10,037 nucleotides of DNA, from NCBI GenBank assembly GCA_028287885.1, contig JAQBOT010000335.1, forward strand, positions 1 through 10,037, given 5' to 3'. The translations under genes were made by a program, and so were the position numbers. This document shows positions 1 to 6,434 of the stretch, in pieces. The DNA is from Pedobacter sp. Lineage in GTDB: Bacteria > Bacteroidota > Bacteroidia > Sphingobacteriales > Sphingobacteriaceae. How positions within the stretch are numbered: position 1 is the stretch's first letter; every line of letters begins with the position of its first letter. The notes below the pieces were generated by a model. That model was not told the DNA's origin. It saw only the letters and a program-made list of their open reading frames with translations, and ran no database searches.

Positions 1-2
1 CG

Positions 3-557
3 GATGGGATTGTGAAAAGCATGCTGGAACACAGCAGAGCAGGCCACAATGTTAAGGTGCCAGCTAATATCAATAAGCTGGCGGATGAATACATGAGACT
101 GGCTTTTCACGGACTACGGGCTAAAGACACCGAATTTAATTCGAAGTTGACAACGAATTTTCAGGAAGCTTTGCCGGAGATCGAGGTGGTGCAGCAGGAT
201 ATTGGCCGCGTTCTGCTCAACCTTTTTAACAATGCCTTCTATGCAGTGAATCAAAAGCGTAAAACCGCCTACAACGGTAGTTATTCCCCTGAAGTCACGG
301 TAAGTACTTTCGTGCGGGAAAACATGATCCATATTCAGGTTAAGGATAATGGTAATGGAATTCCGGAAGCTATAAAGGAAAAAATCATGCAGCCCTTCTT
401 TACCACAAAGCCTACAGGTGAGGGTACAGGACTTGGATTGTCTTTGAGCTATGACATCATTGTAAGGGGCCACGGTGGAAGTTTAACTGTTGATAGTGTT
501 GAAAATGAGTATTCAGTTTTCACTGTTAAGTTACCGCTAAGCAGTAAATCTTCTTAA
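3..557 (+). CDS. Sensor histidine kinase, C-terminal ATPase domain (5' end outside window)
   Basis: C-terminal part of a two-component sensor kinase, which autophosphorylates a histidine and passes the phosphate to a response regulator. The frame is open to the left edge (D-G-I-V-K-S-M-L-E-H-S-R), so the GTG at position 12 is an internal valine and the gene starts upstream. About 184 residues are visible. I-V-K-S-M-L-E-H-S-R resembles the stretch that usually follows the phospho-acceptor helix, so the H box and any sensory domain are not in the window. The HATPase_c motifs appear in order: N box around L-L-N-L-F-N-N-A (visible residues about 70-78), G1 box D-N-G-N-G-I-P (about 115-121), F box Q-P-F-F-T-T-K (about 130-136) and G2 box G-E-G-T-G-L-G-L-S (about 139-147). 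The protein ends shortly after this domain with no receiver domain. The signal sensed and the partner regulator cannot be told. It is probably not PhoR of the distant, opposite-strand pst operon, though this is not excluded. Confidence 0.93.
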   Translation, partial: DGIVKSMLEHSRAGHNVKVPANINKLADEYMRLAFHGLRAKDTEFNSKLTTNFQEALPEIEVVQQDIGRVLLNLFNNAFYAVNQKRKTAYNGSYSPEVTVSTFVRENMIHIQVKDNGNGIPEAIKEKIMQPFFTTKPTGEGTGLGLSLSYDIIVRGHGGSLTVDSVENEYSVFTVKLPLSSKSS

Positions 558-603
558 ACTAAACCATCCTTTTACCGTACTGTTAGTGTAAAGAAAGATC
601 GGT

Positions 604-1680
604 ATGCTGCATGAAAAAACGATAGACCACCTGCTTCAAATCAAGGAAATATACCTGGAGCCTGAAGTTTACAAAATGAAGCGTGGACAGGAAATCCTCT
701 CTAAATACCCGGACGCTAAGCTAACTGAGGTTGCCTCACACTGGAAAATCCCGGAGTTGTTTGGGTTTGAAGGCTCGGTTGAAGATTGGATCAGCAACAA
801 GAAAAATGTATTGATCCTCGGGATAAAAAAATCCCTAAGTGCGCGGGCAAATTCTCGCAGCTCTCACTGGATTTCTCCTTCAGAATCAAATGGTTGCACC
901 ATGTCTTGTTCCTACTGTTATGTTCCACGAAGGAAAGGCTTTGCAAATCCCATCACCATATTCGTTAACATAGAACAGATCATTGGCTATCTAACAAGGC
1001 ATGCCGCGCGACAAGGTGATAAAATCCAGCCGGACTTTATTGATCCCCGTTATTGGGTTTACGAAATTGGTGAGAATGGCGATTGTTCTGCCGATGCCGC
1101 AATTTGCGACAATGTAAAAGACATGATAAATGCGTTTAAAGAGATCCCCAATGGCAAACTTACCTTTGCAACCAAGTTTGTGAACCGGGAGCTCCTCAGC
1201 TACGATCCCCAATTAAAAACAAGAATCCGCTTTAGCCTCATGCCGCATCAAATGAGCAAACTTGTAGATGTCCGAACAACCCCTATAAGTGATCGTATAG
1301 ATGTGATGAACGAGTTTGTAAATGCCGGCTATGAGGTGAACGTGAATTTCTCTCCAATCATCTACTATGAGGGATGGGTTGAGGATTGGGTAGTGCTTTT
1401 CGATGAGTTAAATGACAAACTGAACGAGAAAACCAAAGCACAATTAATTGCGGAAATCATTTTTCTCACCCATAATGAACAGCTTCATGAAGTAAACATG
1501 AATTGGCATCCCAAAGCAGAAGAAGTGCTTTGGCGACCGGACATACAGGAAGTTAAATACAGCGAAACCGGTGGGCGCAATGTGCGGTATAAACGTGGCT
1601 TTAAGAAAGATCTTGTTGATACGTTTGTAGACCTGGTAGAGCTGCACATGCCTTATTGCAAAATTCGGTATGCATTTTAG
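604..1680 (+). CDS. Spore photoproduct lyase family radical SAM protein
   Basis: 358-residue radical SAM enzyme of the spore photoproduct lyase (SPL) family. In sporulating Firmicutes SPL reverses the thymine dimer 5-thyminyl-5,6-dihydrothymine in DNA. This protein belongs to the relatives found in non-sporulating bacteria, whose substrate I do not know to be established. The [4Fe-4S]/SAM motif is C98-T-M-S-C102-S-Y-C105 (C-x3-C-x2-C). Y104 and Y106 flank the third cysteine, as do the radical-transfer tyrosines in Bacillus SPL. C161, in G-E-N-G-D-C-S, sits where the H-donor cysteine (Cys141 in B. subtilis) would be expected; that equivalence is my inference from position. Other family-like stretches are R-F-S-L-M-P, V-N-F-S-P-I and E-V-N-M-N-W-H-P. 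The ATG at 604 gives an N-terminus of normal length and is preceded by a purine-rich AAGAAAG (591-597). It follows the kinase gene by 46 bp, so co-transcription is possible. It abuts the convergent hydrolase gene with no gap. Confidence 0.93.
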   Translation: MLHEKTIDHLLQIKEIYLEPEVYKMKRGQEILSKYPDAKLTEVASHWKIPELFGFEGSVEDWISNKKNVLILGIKKSLSARANSRSSHWISPSESNGCTMSCSYCYVPRRKGFANPITIFVNIEQIIGYLTRHAARQGDKIQPDFIDPRYWVYEIGENGDCSADAAICDNVKDMINAFKEIPNGKLTFATKFVNRELLSYDPQLKTRIRFSLMPHQMSKLVDVRTTPISDRIDVMNEFVNAGYEVNVNFSPIIYYEGWVEDWVVLFDELNDKLNEKTKAQLIAEIIFLTHNEQLHEVNMNWHPKAEEVLWRPDIQEVKYSETGGRNVRYKRGFKKDLVDTFVDLVELHMPYCKIRYAF

Positions 1681-1701
1681 TTATTGCAGCTTAATTTTTT
1701 T
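1640..1701 (+). terminator. Candidate terminator at the zero-gap convergent junction
   Basis: An inverted repeat AGCTGCA (1640-1646) / TGCAGCT (1685-1691) encloses an inner stem CATGCC (1647-1652) / GGTATG (1667-1672, one G-U pair). A run of seven T follows at 1695-1701. In the + direction this could form a bulged hairpin plus U-tract ending the radical SAM transcript. It lies entirely within coding sequence: the 3' end of the radical SAM gene and the last codons (Lys-Lys-Ile-Lys-Leu-Gln) of the convergent hydrolase. The roughly 12-nt one-sided bulge weakens the structure, and the T-run is also explained by the lysine codons on the other strand, so this is only a candidate. Confidence 0.3.
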
Positions 1702-2739
1702 CTCACCTGCATTAACACCCTTCATAAACTTAATTATACCTGTCATATACGTTTGCTGGTCATCATACATGCTTGCATGACTTCCATTAGCACAATACAG
1801 GTAGCTGCCGTTTTGAAACTTTGTGGCCATCCAACGCATGTGTTCCGGATCCATGGTGTCATATTTGGCGCCAATGCTTAACGTCGGCACGGCTATTTTA
1901 GATAGGTCTGCTTTTCGGTCCCAGGTTGTAAGTTTACCAGCAATGCCAAACTCACTTGGGCCTTGCATCGTAACATACAGGGAGTTGTTCAAAGTAGCAA
2001 AGCTGCGGTTTATTGGTTCTGGCCAGTTTTCCAGAGGTATTCTGCAGAAATGTTTAACATAAAAGTTGGACATCAGCAATTCCATATATTCCGGATTTTG
2101 GTAATCCTTTTTAGCTTCGATAGCGCGGACGCGGGCAAGTATGGCCGGATCAAACTGTTTTGCAAGTACGTTTTCAGCATATTTGCCGTAATCTGGTGCA
2201 CTCGACATCATATTTGAAATGATCAATCCTTTTAGGTGCTGCTGATATTTCAATGCATATTCCATTGCCAGAATTCCACCCCAGGAGTGACCCAACAAGT
2301 AGAAATTATCCTTATCTAACTTCAATGCCTGTCTGACCTGTTCAACTTCTTCAACATAACGGGGAAGATCCCACATGGCTGGATCCTTAGGATTGTCGGA
2401 GTGCCCGGTGCCCAGTTGATCATAATAGATAAACTCAATTCCTTCTGCTGGCAAAAAGCTTTCCATACATTCCATGTACTCATGCGATAAACCCGGCCCG
2501 CCAGTAAGCAGCAGCAGTTTTATTTTGGGATTGTTCCCGACCTTCTTAGTCCAAACATTAAACTTCCCTTTTTTTGTCGTAATTGGAATTATTTGTACAC
2601 CTCCAGTTTTCACTTTTGTACTGTCCTTATAGTATTCGGATGCAAGCGTAGTGCTCTGCTCGCTGTTTTTTTCTTCTTTGCAGGCATAAAGGCAAACAGT
2701 CAATAATAATACGCAGGAATTGAAGAAGATTTTCGTCAT
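1681..2739 (-). CDS. Lipoprotein proline iminopeptidase-family alpha/beta hydrolase
   Basis: 352-residue secreted serine hydrolase of peptidase family S33 (proline iminopeptidase type). Members remove N-terminal proline or act as other small aminopeptidases or hydrolases. A short basic start (M-T-K) and a hydrophobic stretch lead to lipobox L-Y-A-C with the modified Cys at residue 20, so it should be lipid-anchored outside the inner membrane. The next residues are K-E-E, which matches the K-(D/E)2 surface-export signal described for Capnocytophaga lipoproteins. The oxyanion-hole motif G-G-P-G is at 80-83 and the nucleophile elbow G-H-S-W-G-G at 150-155 (Ser152). The likely acid is Asp294 in A-K-Y-D-T-M-D-P and the likely base His321 in N-G-S-H-A-S-M-Y-D. 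A typical helical cap region lies between about 180 and 270. All catalytic elements are present, so it should be active; whether proline is the true substrate is not shown. The start at 2739 has no Shine-Dalgarno sequence upstream. Confidence 0.92.
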   Translation of the reverse strand: MTKIFFNSCVLLLTVCLYACKEEKNSEQSTTLASEYYKDSTKVKTGGVQIIPITTKKGKFNVWTKKVGNNPKIKLLLLTGGPGLSHEYMECMESFLPAEGIEFIYYDQLGTGHSDNPKDPAMWDLPRYVEEVEQVRQALKLDKDNFYLLGHSWGGILAMEYALKYQQHLKGLIISNMMSSAPDYGKYAENVLAKQFDPAILARVRAIEAKKDYQNPEYMELLMSNFYVKHFCRIPLENWPEPINRSFATLNNSLYVTMQGPSEFGIAGKLTTWDRKADLSKIAVPTLSIGAKYDTMDPEHMRWMATKFQNGSYLYCANGSHASMYDDQQTYMTGIIKFMKGVNAGEKKIKLQ

Positions 2740-2764
2740 GGAGGTGATTGTTGATTTTCGTCAT
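2728..2764. repeat. 12-bp direct repeat duplicating the hydrolase start region
   Basis: The 12-mer GATTTTCGTCAT occurs at 2728-2739 and again at 2753-2764, 25 bp apart. On the minus strand each copy reads ATGACGAAAATC. The inner copy is the start of the hydrolase gene (Met-Thr-Lys-Ile). The outer copy supplies an identical ATG and three codons in a different frame. The repeat is exact and clear; its origin and role are unknown. Confidence 0.85.
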
Positions 2765-2797
2765 AGCTAAACTAATTGTTTAAACCTGAATTAGCAA

Positions 2798-2805
2798 GAA
2801 ATGTA
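2798..2805 (-). promoter_or_regulatory. Weak candidate -7 promoter element for the hydrolase gene
   Basis: The minus strand reads TACATTTC here, one mismatch from the Bacteroidota -7 consensus TAnnTTTG, and would give a leader of roughly 50 nt before the ATG at 2739. I see no convincing TTTG about 20 bp upstream. The region is AT-rich, so a chance match is quite possible. Confidence 0.25.
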
Positions 2806-2854
2806 AAATCATTACTATTCGATAATTCTATTACTTAGGTATGAGCTAATGTTA

Positions 2855-2862
2855 TACATTTG
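2855..2862 (+). promoter_or_regulatory. Bacteroidota-type -7 promoter element for the ATP-grasp/LLM operon
   Basis: TACATTTG matches the Bacteroidota housekeeping -7 consensus TAnnTTTG exactly. Its position predicts a start site near 2869 and a leader of about 40 nt before the ATG at 2910. The -33 TTTG box is not clear; TTAC at 2831-2834 is the nearest candidate at about the right spacing. The element lies inside a small palindrome, ATACA-TT-TGTAT (2854-2865), which could be an operator or could be chance. Confidence 0.5.
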
Positions 2863-2909
2863 TATTAAATCTACTAAATTTATATACTTTATTAATAACA
2901 TAGACACAT

Positions 2910-3887
2910 ATGAGTTCATTTGCAATATCGCACGAGCATCCAGATTGGTTTAAACCCTTATTTGCTGAGTTGGATAAAAGAGGAATTGAATATAAAACCT
3001 TTAATCCAACCAAGCACCATTTTGCTATAGAAGCAGGAAAACCTGACTTCGATCTCTTTTTTAATCGTATGAGCCCCTCTGCGTACCTTCGTGATGGTAT
3101 TCAAGGAACCTTTTACACGTTGAACTACCTGAAGTTCTTAGAGAATCATGGTGTACGTGTAATCAACGGATACAAAGCTTTCACCTACGAAACCTCAAAG
3201 GCACTTCAACTGCTGTTGCTTGAGCAATTGGGCATCAAATATCCGAAGTCGCGCGTGGTAAACCATGTGTCTCAGGTTGAGGAGGCAACAGAAGGTCTAC
3301 GATTTCCGATCGTTATCAAAGCGAACATCGGCGGTAGTGGTGCTGGTATTGAGAAGTTTGATTCAATTGAGGCCGTTAGGGAAGCGATTGCAACAAATCA
3401 GATAGACTTTGGAATTGACCATACAGCTTTGGTTCAGGAATTTATTCCGGCAAAAGGTGGCTATATCAGTCGGGTTGAAACGTTAGGCGGAAAATATTTA
3501 TACGCGATTCGTGTATACACCAATGGAGAAAGCTTCAACCTTTGTCCTGCAGACATATGCCAGACTACTGGTGGACAGGAGTTGTTGCGCAATGCCTGTG
3601 CTCTTGATGCACCAAAGAATGGATTGAAAGTAGAAGCTTTTACACCTTCAGATGATATCATTCAAAATATAGAAACCATCGTTCAGGAAAGTGGTATTGA
3701 TGTTGGCGGGATTGAATATATCATCGATGAACGTGACGGAGAGGTTTATTATTATGATGTAAATGCGCTTTCAAACTTTGTTGCGGATGCAGTTAACGTG
3801 ATTGGATTTAATCCACATGATAAGTTGGTGGACTTCTTGGAAGCAGAGGCCGCAGTAAGAACTGAGCAAAAAACCCAATTGGCTTAA
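2910..3887 (+). CDS. RimK-like ATP-grasp ligase
   Basis: 325-residue ATP-grasp enzyme. The fold activates a carboxylate as an acyl phosphate and joins it to an amine or thiol. The N-terminal part (about 1-90) resembles the RimK/ligase pre-ATP-grasp domain, with F-F-N-R-M-S-P near 50-56. ATP-binding elements follow: T-S-K (Lys97), V-I-K-A-N-I-G-G-S-G-A-G (135-146, Lys137 plus glycine-rich loop) and L-V-Q-E-F-I-P (174-180). The Mg-binding end is G-I-E-Y (267-270, Glu269) and Y-Y-D-V-N-A-L-S-N-F (281-290, Asp283 and Asn285). No signal peptide or membrane segment is seen, so it is cytoplasmic. It is first in a two-gene unit, 5 bp before a flavin-dependent monooxygenase gene, and its leader carries a TAnnTTTG promoter but no Shine-Dalgarno sequence. 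It might be annotated as a RimK-family glutamate ligase, but nothing visible fixes the substrates, and I do not assign ribosomal S6 modification. Confidence 0.9.
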   Translation: MSSFAISHEHPDWFKPLFAELDKRGIEYKTFNPTKHHFAIEAGKPDFDLFFNRMSPSAYLRDGIQGTFYTLNYLKFLENHGVRVINGYKAFTYETSKALQLLLLEQLGIKYPKSRVVNHVSQVEEATEGLRFPIVIKANIGGSGAGIEKFDSIEAVREAIATNQIDFGIDHTALVQEFIPAKGGYISRVETLGGKYLYAIRVYTNGESFNLCPADICQTTGGQELLRNACALDAPKNGLKVEAFTPSDDIIQNIETIVQESGIDVGGIEYIIDERDGEVYYYDVNALSNFVADAVNVIGFNPHDKLVDFLEAEAAVRTEQKTQLA

Positions 3888-3892
3888 TCGTT

Positions 3893-4927
3893 ATGAGATA
3901 CGGATATTGGTTACCGGTTTTCGGCGGATGGTTGCGTAATGTGGAAGATGAGCAGATGGAACCCACCTGGGACTATGTAAAACGTCTTGCTATACGAAGT
4001 GAACAAATTGGATTTGATCTGGCATTAGTCGCCGAGTTAAACCTAAATGATATAAAGGGACAGCAGGCGCCATCTCTGGACGCCTGGTCTACTGCAGCTG
4101 CACTTGCTGCTGTGACGAATAAGCAGGAACTTATGGTTGCTGTGAGGCCTACGTTCCACAATCCTGCCTTGCTTGCGAAACAAGCAGCAAACATTGATCA
4201 CATCAGCAATGGGCGATTATCCTTGAATCTGGTGTCTTCCTGGTGGAAAGATGAAGCTGAAAAGTACGGTGTAAACTTTGAGCACCATGACGACCGCTAT
4301 GCTCGCTCTGCGGAATGGCTGGAAGTCCTGGATAATGTCTGGAAAAAAGACAACTTCAGCTTTGAAGGGAAGTTTTATAAGGTAAAGGACAATATTTTGC
4401 AGCCTAAGCCTGTTTCGAGCCCACGTCCGCCAATCTATGCAGGTGGGGAGTCGGAAGCAGCGAAAGACCTGATATCTTCAACATGCGACGGCTATGTAAT
4501 GCATGGCGATTCGCCAGAGCAAATAGGCCATAGGATCGCAGATATGGCCGAACGTCGTGACAAGAAGGGTTTACCACCAATGCAGTTCGGTGTTGCCGCA
4601 TATAGCGTTATCCGCAACAGCGAACAGGAAGTAAAGAAGGAGTTGGACCGCATAACCGACGTTAAAGAAGGCAGTTCGGGATATAAGAACTACCAGCAAT
4701 GGATCTCGGGTACACAGCTTGAACAGCAGGTATCGTTACACGACTACTCGGTTTCCAACCGCGGATTGAGAAGCGGACTTACCGGGACACCGGCTCAGGT
4801 TCAGGACAGAATAGGGGAGTTCGAAAAGGTGGGTGTTAATTTCTTCCTGCTGCAGTGCAGTCCGCAAATAGAAGAGATGGAACGCTTTGCAGACGCGATC
4901 ATTTCTTCGCAGGATGTAATTGCGTAG
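3893..4927 (+). CDS. LLM-class flavin-dependent monooxygenase (SsuD-like)
   Basis: 344-residue cytoplasmic TIM-barrel enzyme of the bacterial luciferase-like (LLM) superfamily, in the group that includes the FMNH2-dependent alkanesulfonate monooxygenase SsuD. Such enzymes use reduced FMN from a separate reductase and O2 to cleave C-S bonds, or in relatives such as RutA amide bonds. Family-type segments are the start Y-G-Y-W-L-P-V-F, A-E-L-N-L-N-D-I-K-G (47-56), A-K-Q-A-A-N-I-D-H-I-S-N-G-R-L (95-109), V-S-S-W-W (114-118), H-D-D-R-Y-A-R-S-A-E-W (132-142) and the likely flavin-phosphate loop Y-A-G-G-E-S-E-A-A (182-190). Length is close to SsuD. No flavin reductase, sulfonate transporter or rut gene is nearby, so sulfonate use is not supported by context. 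The 5-bp spacing to the ATP-grasp gene suggests both act on one pathway. A strong hairpin follows 18 bp after the stop. Family is certain, substrate unknown. Confidence 0.93.
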   Translation: MRYGYWLPVFGGWLRNVEDEQMEPTWDYVKRLAIRSEQIGFDLALVAELNLNDIKGQQAPSLDAWSTAAALAAVTNKQELMVAVRPTFHNPALLAKQAANIDHISNGRLSLNLVSSWWKDEAEKYGVNFEHHDDRYARSAEWLEVLDNVWKKDNFSFEGKFYKVKDNILQPKPVSSPRPPIYAGGESEAAKDLISSTCDGYVMHGDSPEQIGHRIADMAERRDKKGLPPMQFGVAAYSVIRNSEQEVKKELDRITDVKEGSSGYKNYQQWISGTQLEQQVSLHDYSVSNRGLRSGLTGTPAQVQDRIGEFEKVGVNFFLLQCSPQIEEMERFADAIISSQDVIA

Positions 4928-4945
4928 CAGGCGATACAAACAACA

Positions 4946-4979
4946 AAAGAGGGCCTTAATGTAAATTAAGGCCCTCTTT
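4946..4979. terminator. Strong, probably bidirectional, hairpin terminator
   Basis: A perfect 15-bp stem, AAAGAGGGCCTTAAT (4946-4960) and its complement (4965-4979), with a four-base loop GTAA, lies between the convergent LLM and phoU genes. In the + direction the stem ends in CTCTTT. In the minus direction it is followed by TTTTGTTGTTTG. A G/C-rich core flanked by A/T on both sides fits a terminator shared by the + strand two-gene operon and the minus-strand pst-phoU operon. Confidence 0.9.
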
Positions 4980-5001
4980 AATGAGGTATTGTTTAAACCA
5001 A

Positions 5002-5664
5002 TTATTCTTGTTTTCTATGCTTGATCACTTTTGCTTCAATGTAAAAGATGATCTCCTCAGCAATGTTTTTCACTTGATCACCCACACGTTCCAGTTTACG
5101 GATGATGGATAACGCATACAAGGCTTGATCTAGGTCTTCTGGGTATTTTTTCAAGTATTCTATGATGTTTGCATTGGCATTGCTGTTGATCTCATCCAGG
5201 ACTTCATCCATCTTGAATATGCTTCTGGCAAGCACAGTATCTTCTCTTTCAAAGCCAAGCAAGGTTATTTTAAGCATGTTTGTTCCAACCTCAAACATGT
5301 CCATGATGCGTGTAACGGTAAGCAATTCAGGCTTAAAGCATACATCTGCATCAATAATGTATTTGGCAATGCCATCTGCGATGTCTCCAACGCGTTCAAG
5401 GTTTGAATTGATCTTTAGAATAGACAACAAGAAACGAAGATCTACTGCTACCGGAGAGTACAAGGCAAAGACATTTTCGCAGTCCTGATCAATGTTTAAC
5501 TCGGCACTGTTAACCCGCTTTTCCTTCACCTGGATCTCTCTTGCAAGGTCTTTATCAAATTCGGTCAGGCAGTCTCTGGAGCTGCTTACCTGTGCGGAAA
5601 CAAGCTCCCACATGTTAATCAACTCTGTTTTTATAGATTCTAGTTCTTTTTCTAACTGTTTCAT
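5002..5664 (-). CDS. phoU: Phosphate signalling regulator PhoU
   Basis: 220-residue all-helical PhoU protein, usual length for the family. PhoU sits at the membrane with the Pst transporter and, where studied, the PhoR-type kinase. It represses the phosphate-starvation response and limits uptake when phosphate is plentiful. Two tandem PhoU domains are visible, each with its metal-binding signature: N-L-E-R-V-G-D-I-A-D (88-97) and K-L-E-R-V-G-D-Q-V-K-N-I-A (190-202). The D-L-R-F-L-L-S-I-L-K-I segment (75-85) precedes the first. There is no signal peptide or extra domain. It is the last gene of the operon, 11 bp after pstB; AAGGAA just upstream of the ATG at 5664 is one of the few Shine-Dalgarno-like sites in the window. 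The terminator at 4946-4979 follows. Confidence 0.97.
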   Translation of the reverse strand: MKQLEKELESIKTELINMWELVSAQVSSSRDCLTEFDKDLAREIQVKEKRVNSAELNIDQDCENVFALYSPVAVDLRFLLSILKINSNLERVGDIADGIAKYIIDADVCFKPELLTVTRIMDMFEVGTNMLKITLLGFEREDTVLARSIFKMDEVLDEINSNANANIIEYLKKYPEDLDQALYALSIIRKLERVGDQVKNIAEEIIFYIEAKVIKHRKQE

Positions 5665-5675
5665 TTTCCTTATTA

Positions 5676-6434
5676 TTAGCTAAAGCGTCCGGTAATGTAA
5701 TTTTGTGTTCTGGTATCTGTCGGATTGGTGAACATTTGCTTTGTGTCATCATATTCAACCAGTTCACCCATATAAAAGAACGCAGTTTTGTCGCTTACTC
5801 TTGCAGCTTGCTGCATATTGTGTGTAACAATGACTAGCGTGAAGTTCTTTTTCAACTCATGTAAAAGCTCTTCAATGCTTGCGGTAGAAATGGGGTCAAG
5901 CGCAGAGGTAGGCTCGTCAAGGAGTAGGATTTCAGGTTGCATGGCTATCGCCCTTGCGATACAAAGTCTTTGTTGTTGCCCGCCGGACAGGAAAGTTCCT
6001 TTTTTGTGCAAAGAATCTTTGACTTCCTTCCACAGTGCAGCTTTTTTCAAAGAGCTTTCTACGATACCATCTTTTTCACTTTTTGACAGCTTTATTCCAT
6101 TCAACTTGTATCCGGCTATGGTGTTGTCGTAGATACTTAAATTCGGAAAGGGATTAGGGCGTTGAAACACCATTCCAATCTTCTGCCGTACGTATATGGC
6201 ATGCATGTCGTAAACATTTTCTTCATTAAGCTCGATTATTCCGCTTGTAGTTGCGCCTGCAATTAATTCATGCATGCGGTTGATACATCTTAGGAATGTG
6301 GTTTTACCACAACCGGAAGGCCCCATTACGGCAACAACGTTATTTCTGGGAATCTCCATGCTCACGTTTTTTACAACATGGTTGTTGCCAAAGTATGCGT
6401 TGAAATTTTGACTATTTAAAATTGGACTTTCCAT
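5676..6434 (-). CDS. pstB: Phosphate ABC transporter ATP-binding protein PstB
   Basis: ATPase subunit that powers phosphate import through PstC/PstA from the cytoplasmic face. Numbered from the ATG at 6434 (252 residues): Walker A G-P-S-G-C-G-K-T (38-45), Q-loop Gln91 in [12 protein letters not shown] signature L-S-G-G-Q-Q-Q-R (149-156), Walker B L-L-L-D-E-P (170-175, catalytic Glu174) and H-loop His205 in V-T-H-N-M. I chose 6434 over the longer open frame from 6479 because it gives the usual PstB length and a normal start (M-E-S-P-I-L). The extra 15 residues would lie wholly within the pstA gene and do not look like PstB. With this start the gene overlaps pstA by 19 bp, suggesting coupled translation. 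All catalytic motifs are intact. Confidence 0.96.
   Translation of the reverse strand: MESPILNSQNFNAYFGNNHVVKNVSMEIPRNNVVAVMGPSGCGKTTFLRCINRMHELIAGATTSGIIELNEENVYDMHAIYVRQKIGMVFQRPNPFPNLSIYDNTIAGYKLNGIKLSKSEKDGIVESSLKKAALWKEVKDSLHKKGTFLSGGQQQRLCIARAIAMQPEILLLDEPTSALDPISTASIEELLHELKKNFTLVIVTHNMQQAARVSDKTAFFYMGELVEYDDTKQMFTNPTDTRTQNYITGRFS

Noticed and set aside
12..14. GTG as the start of the histidine kinase gene
   Set aside because: The frame stays open to the window edge and the codons before it fit the usual kinase sequence, so this is an internal valine in a truncated gene.
571..592. Short hairpin TTTAC-ACT / AGT-GTAAA between the kinase and radical SAM genes
   Set aside because: Only 8 bp with a 3-nt bulge and no T-run; it is not a convincing terminator, and a regulatory role before the radical SAM start has no further support.
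2910..3887. Calling the ATP-grasp protein RimK (ribosomal S6 glutamate ligase)
   Set aside because: The fold is RimK-like, but residues and context do not point to S6 modification; the neighbour is a flavin monooxygenase.
3893..4927. Calling the LLM enzyme SsuD or SfnG (sulfonate or dimethyl sulfone monooxygenase)
   Set aside because: The sequence is SsuD-like in fold and length but differs along much of its length from what I recall of both, and no sulfonate transport or flavin reductase genes are adjacent.
5162..5488. 108-codon + strand open frame opposite phoU, and similar long antisense frames over pstB, pstC, pstS and the radical SAM gene
   Set aside because: They are shadows of clearly recognised genes on the other strand and show no domain, signal peptide or start signal.
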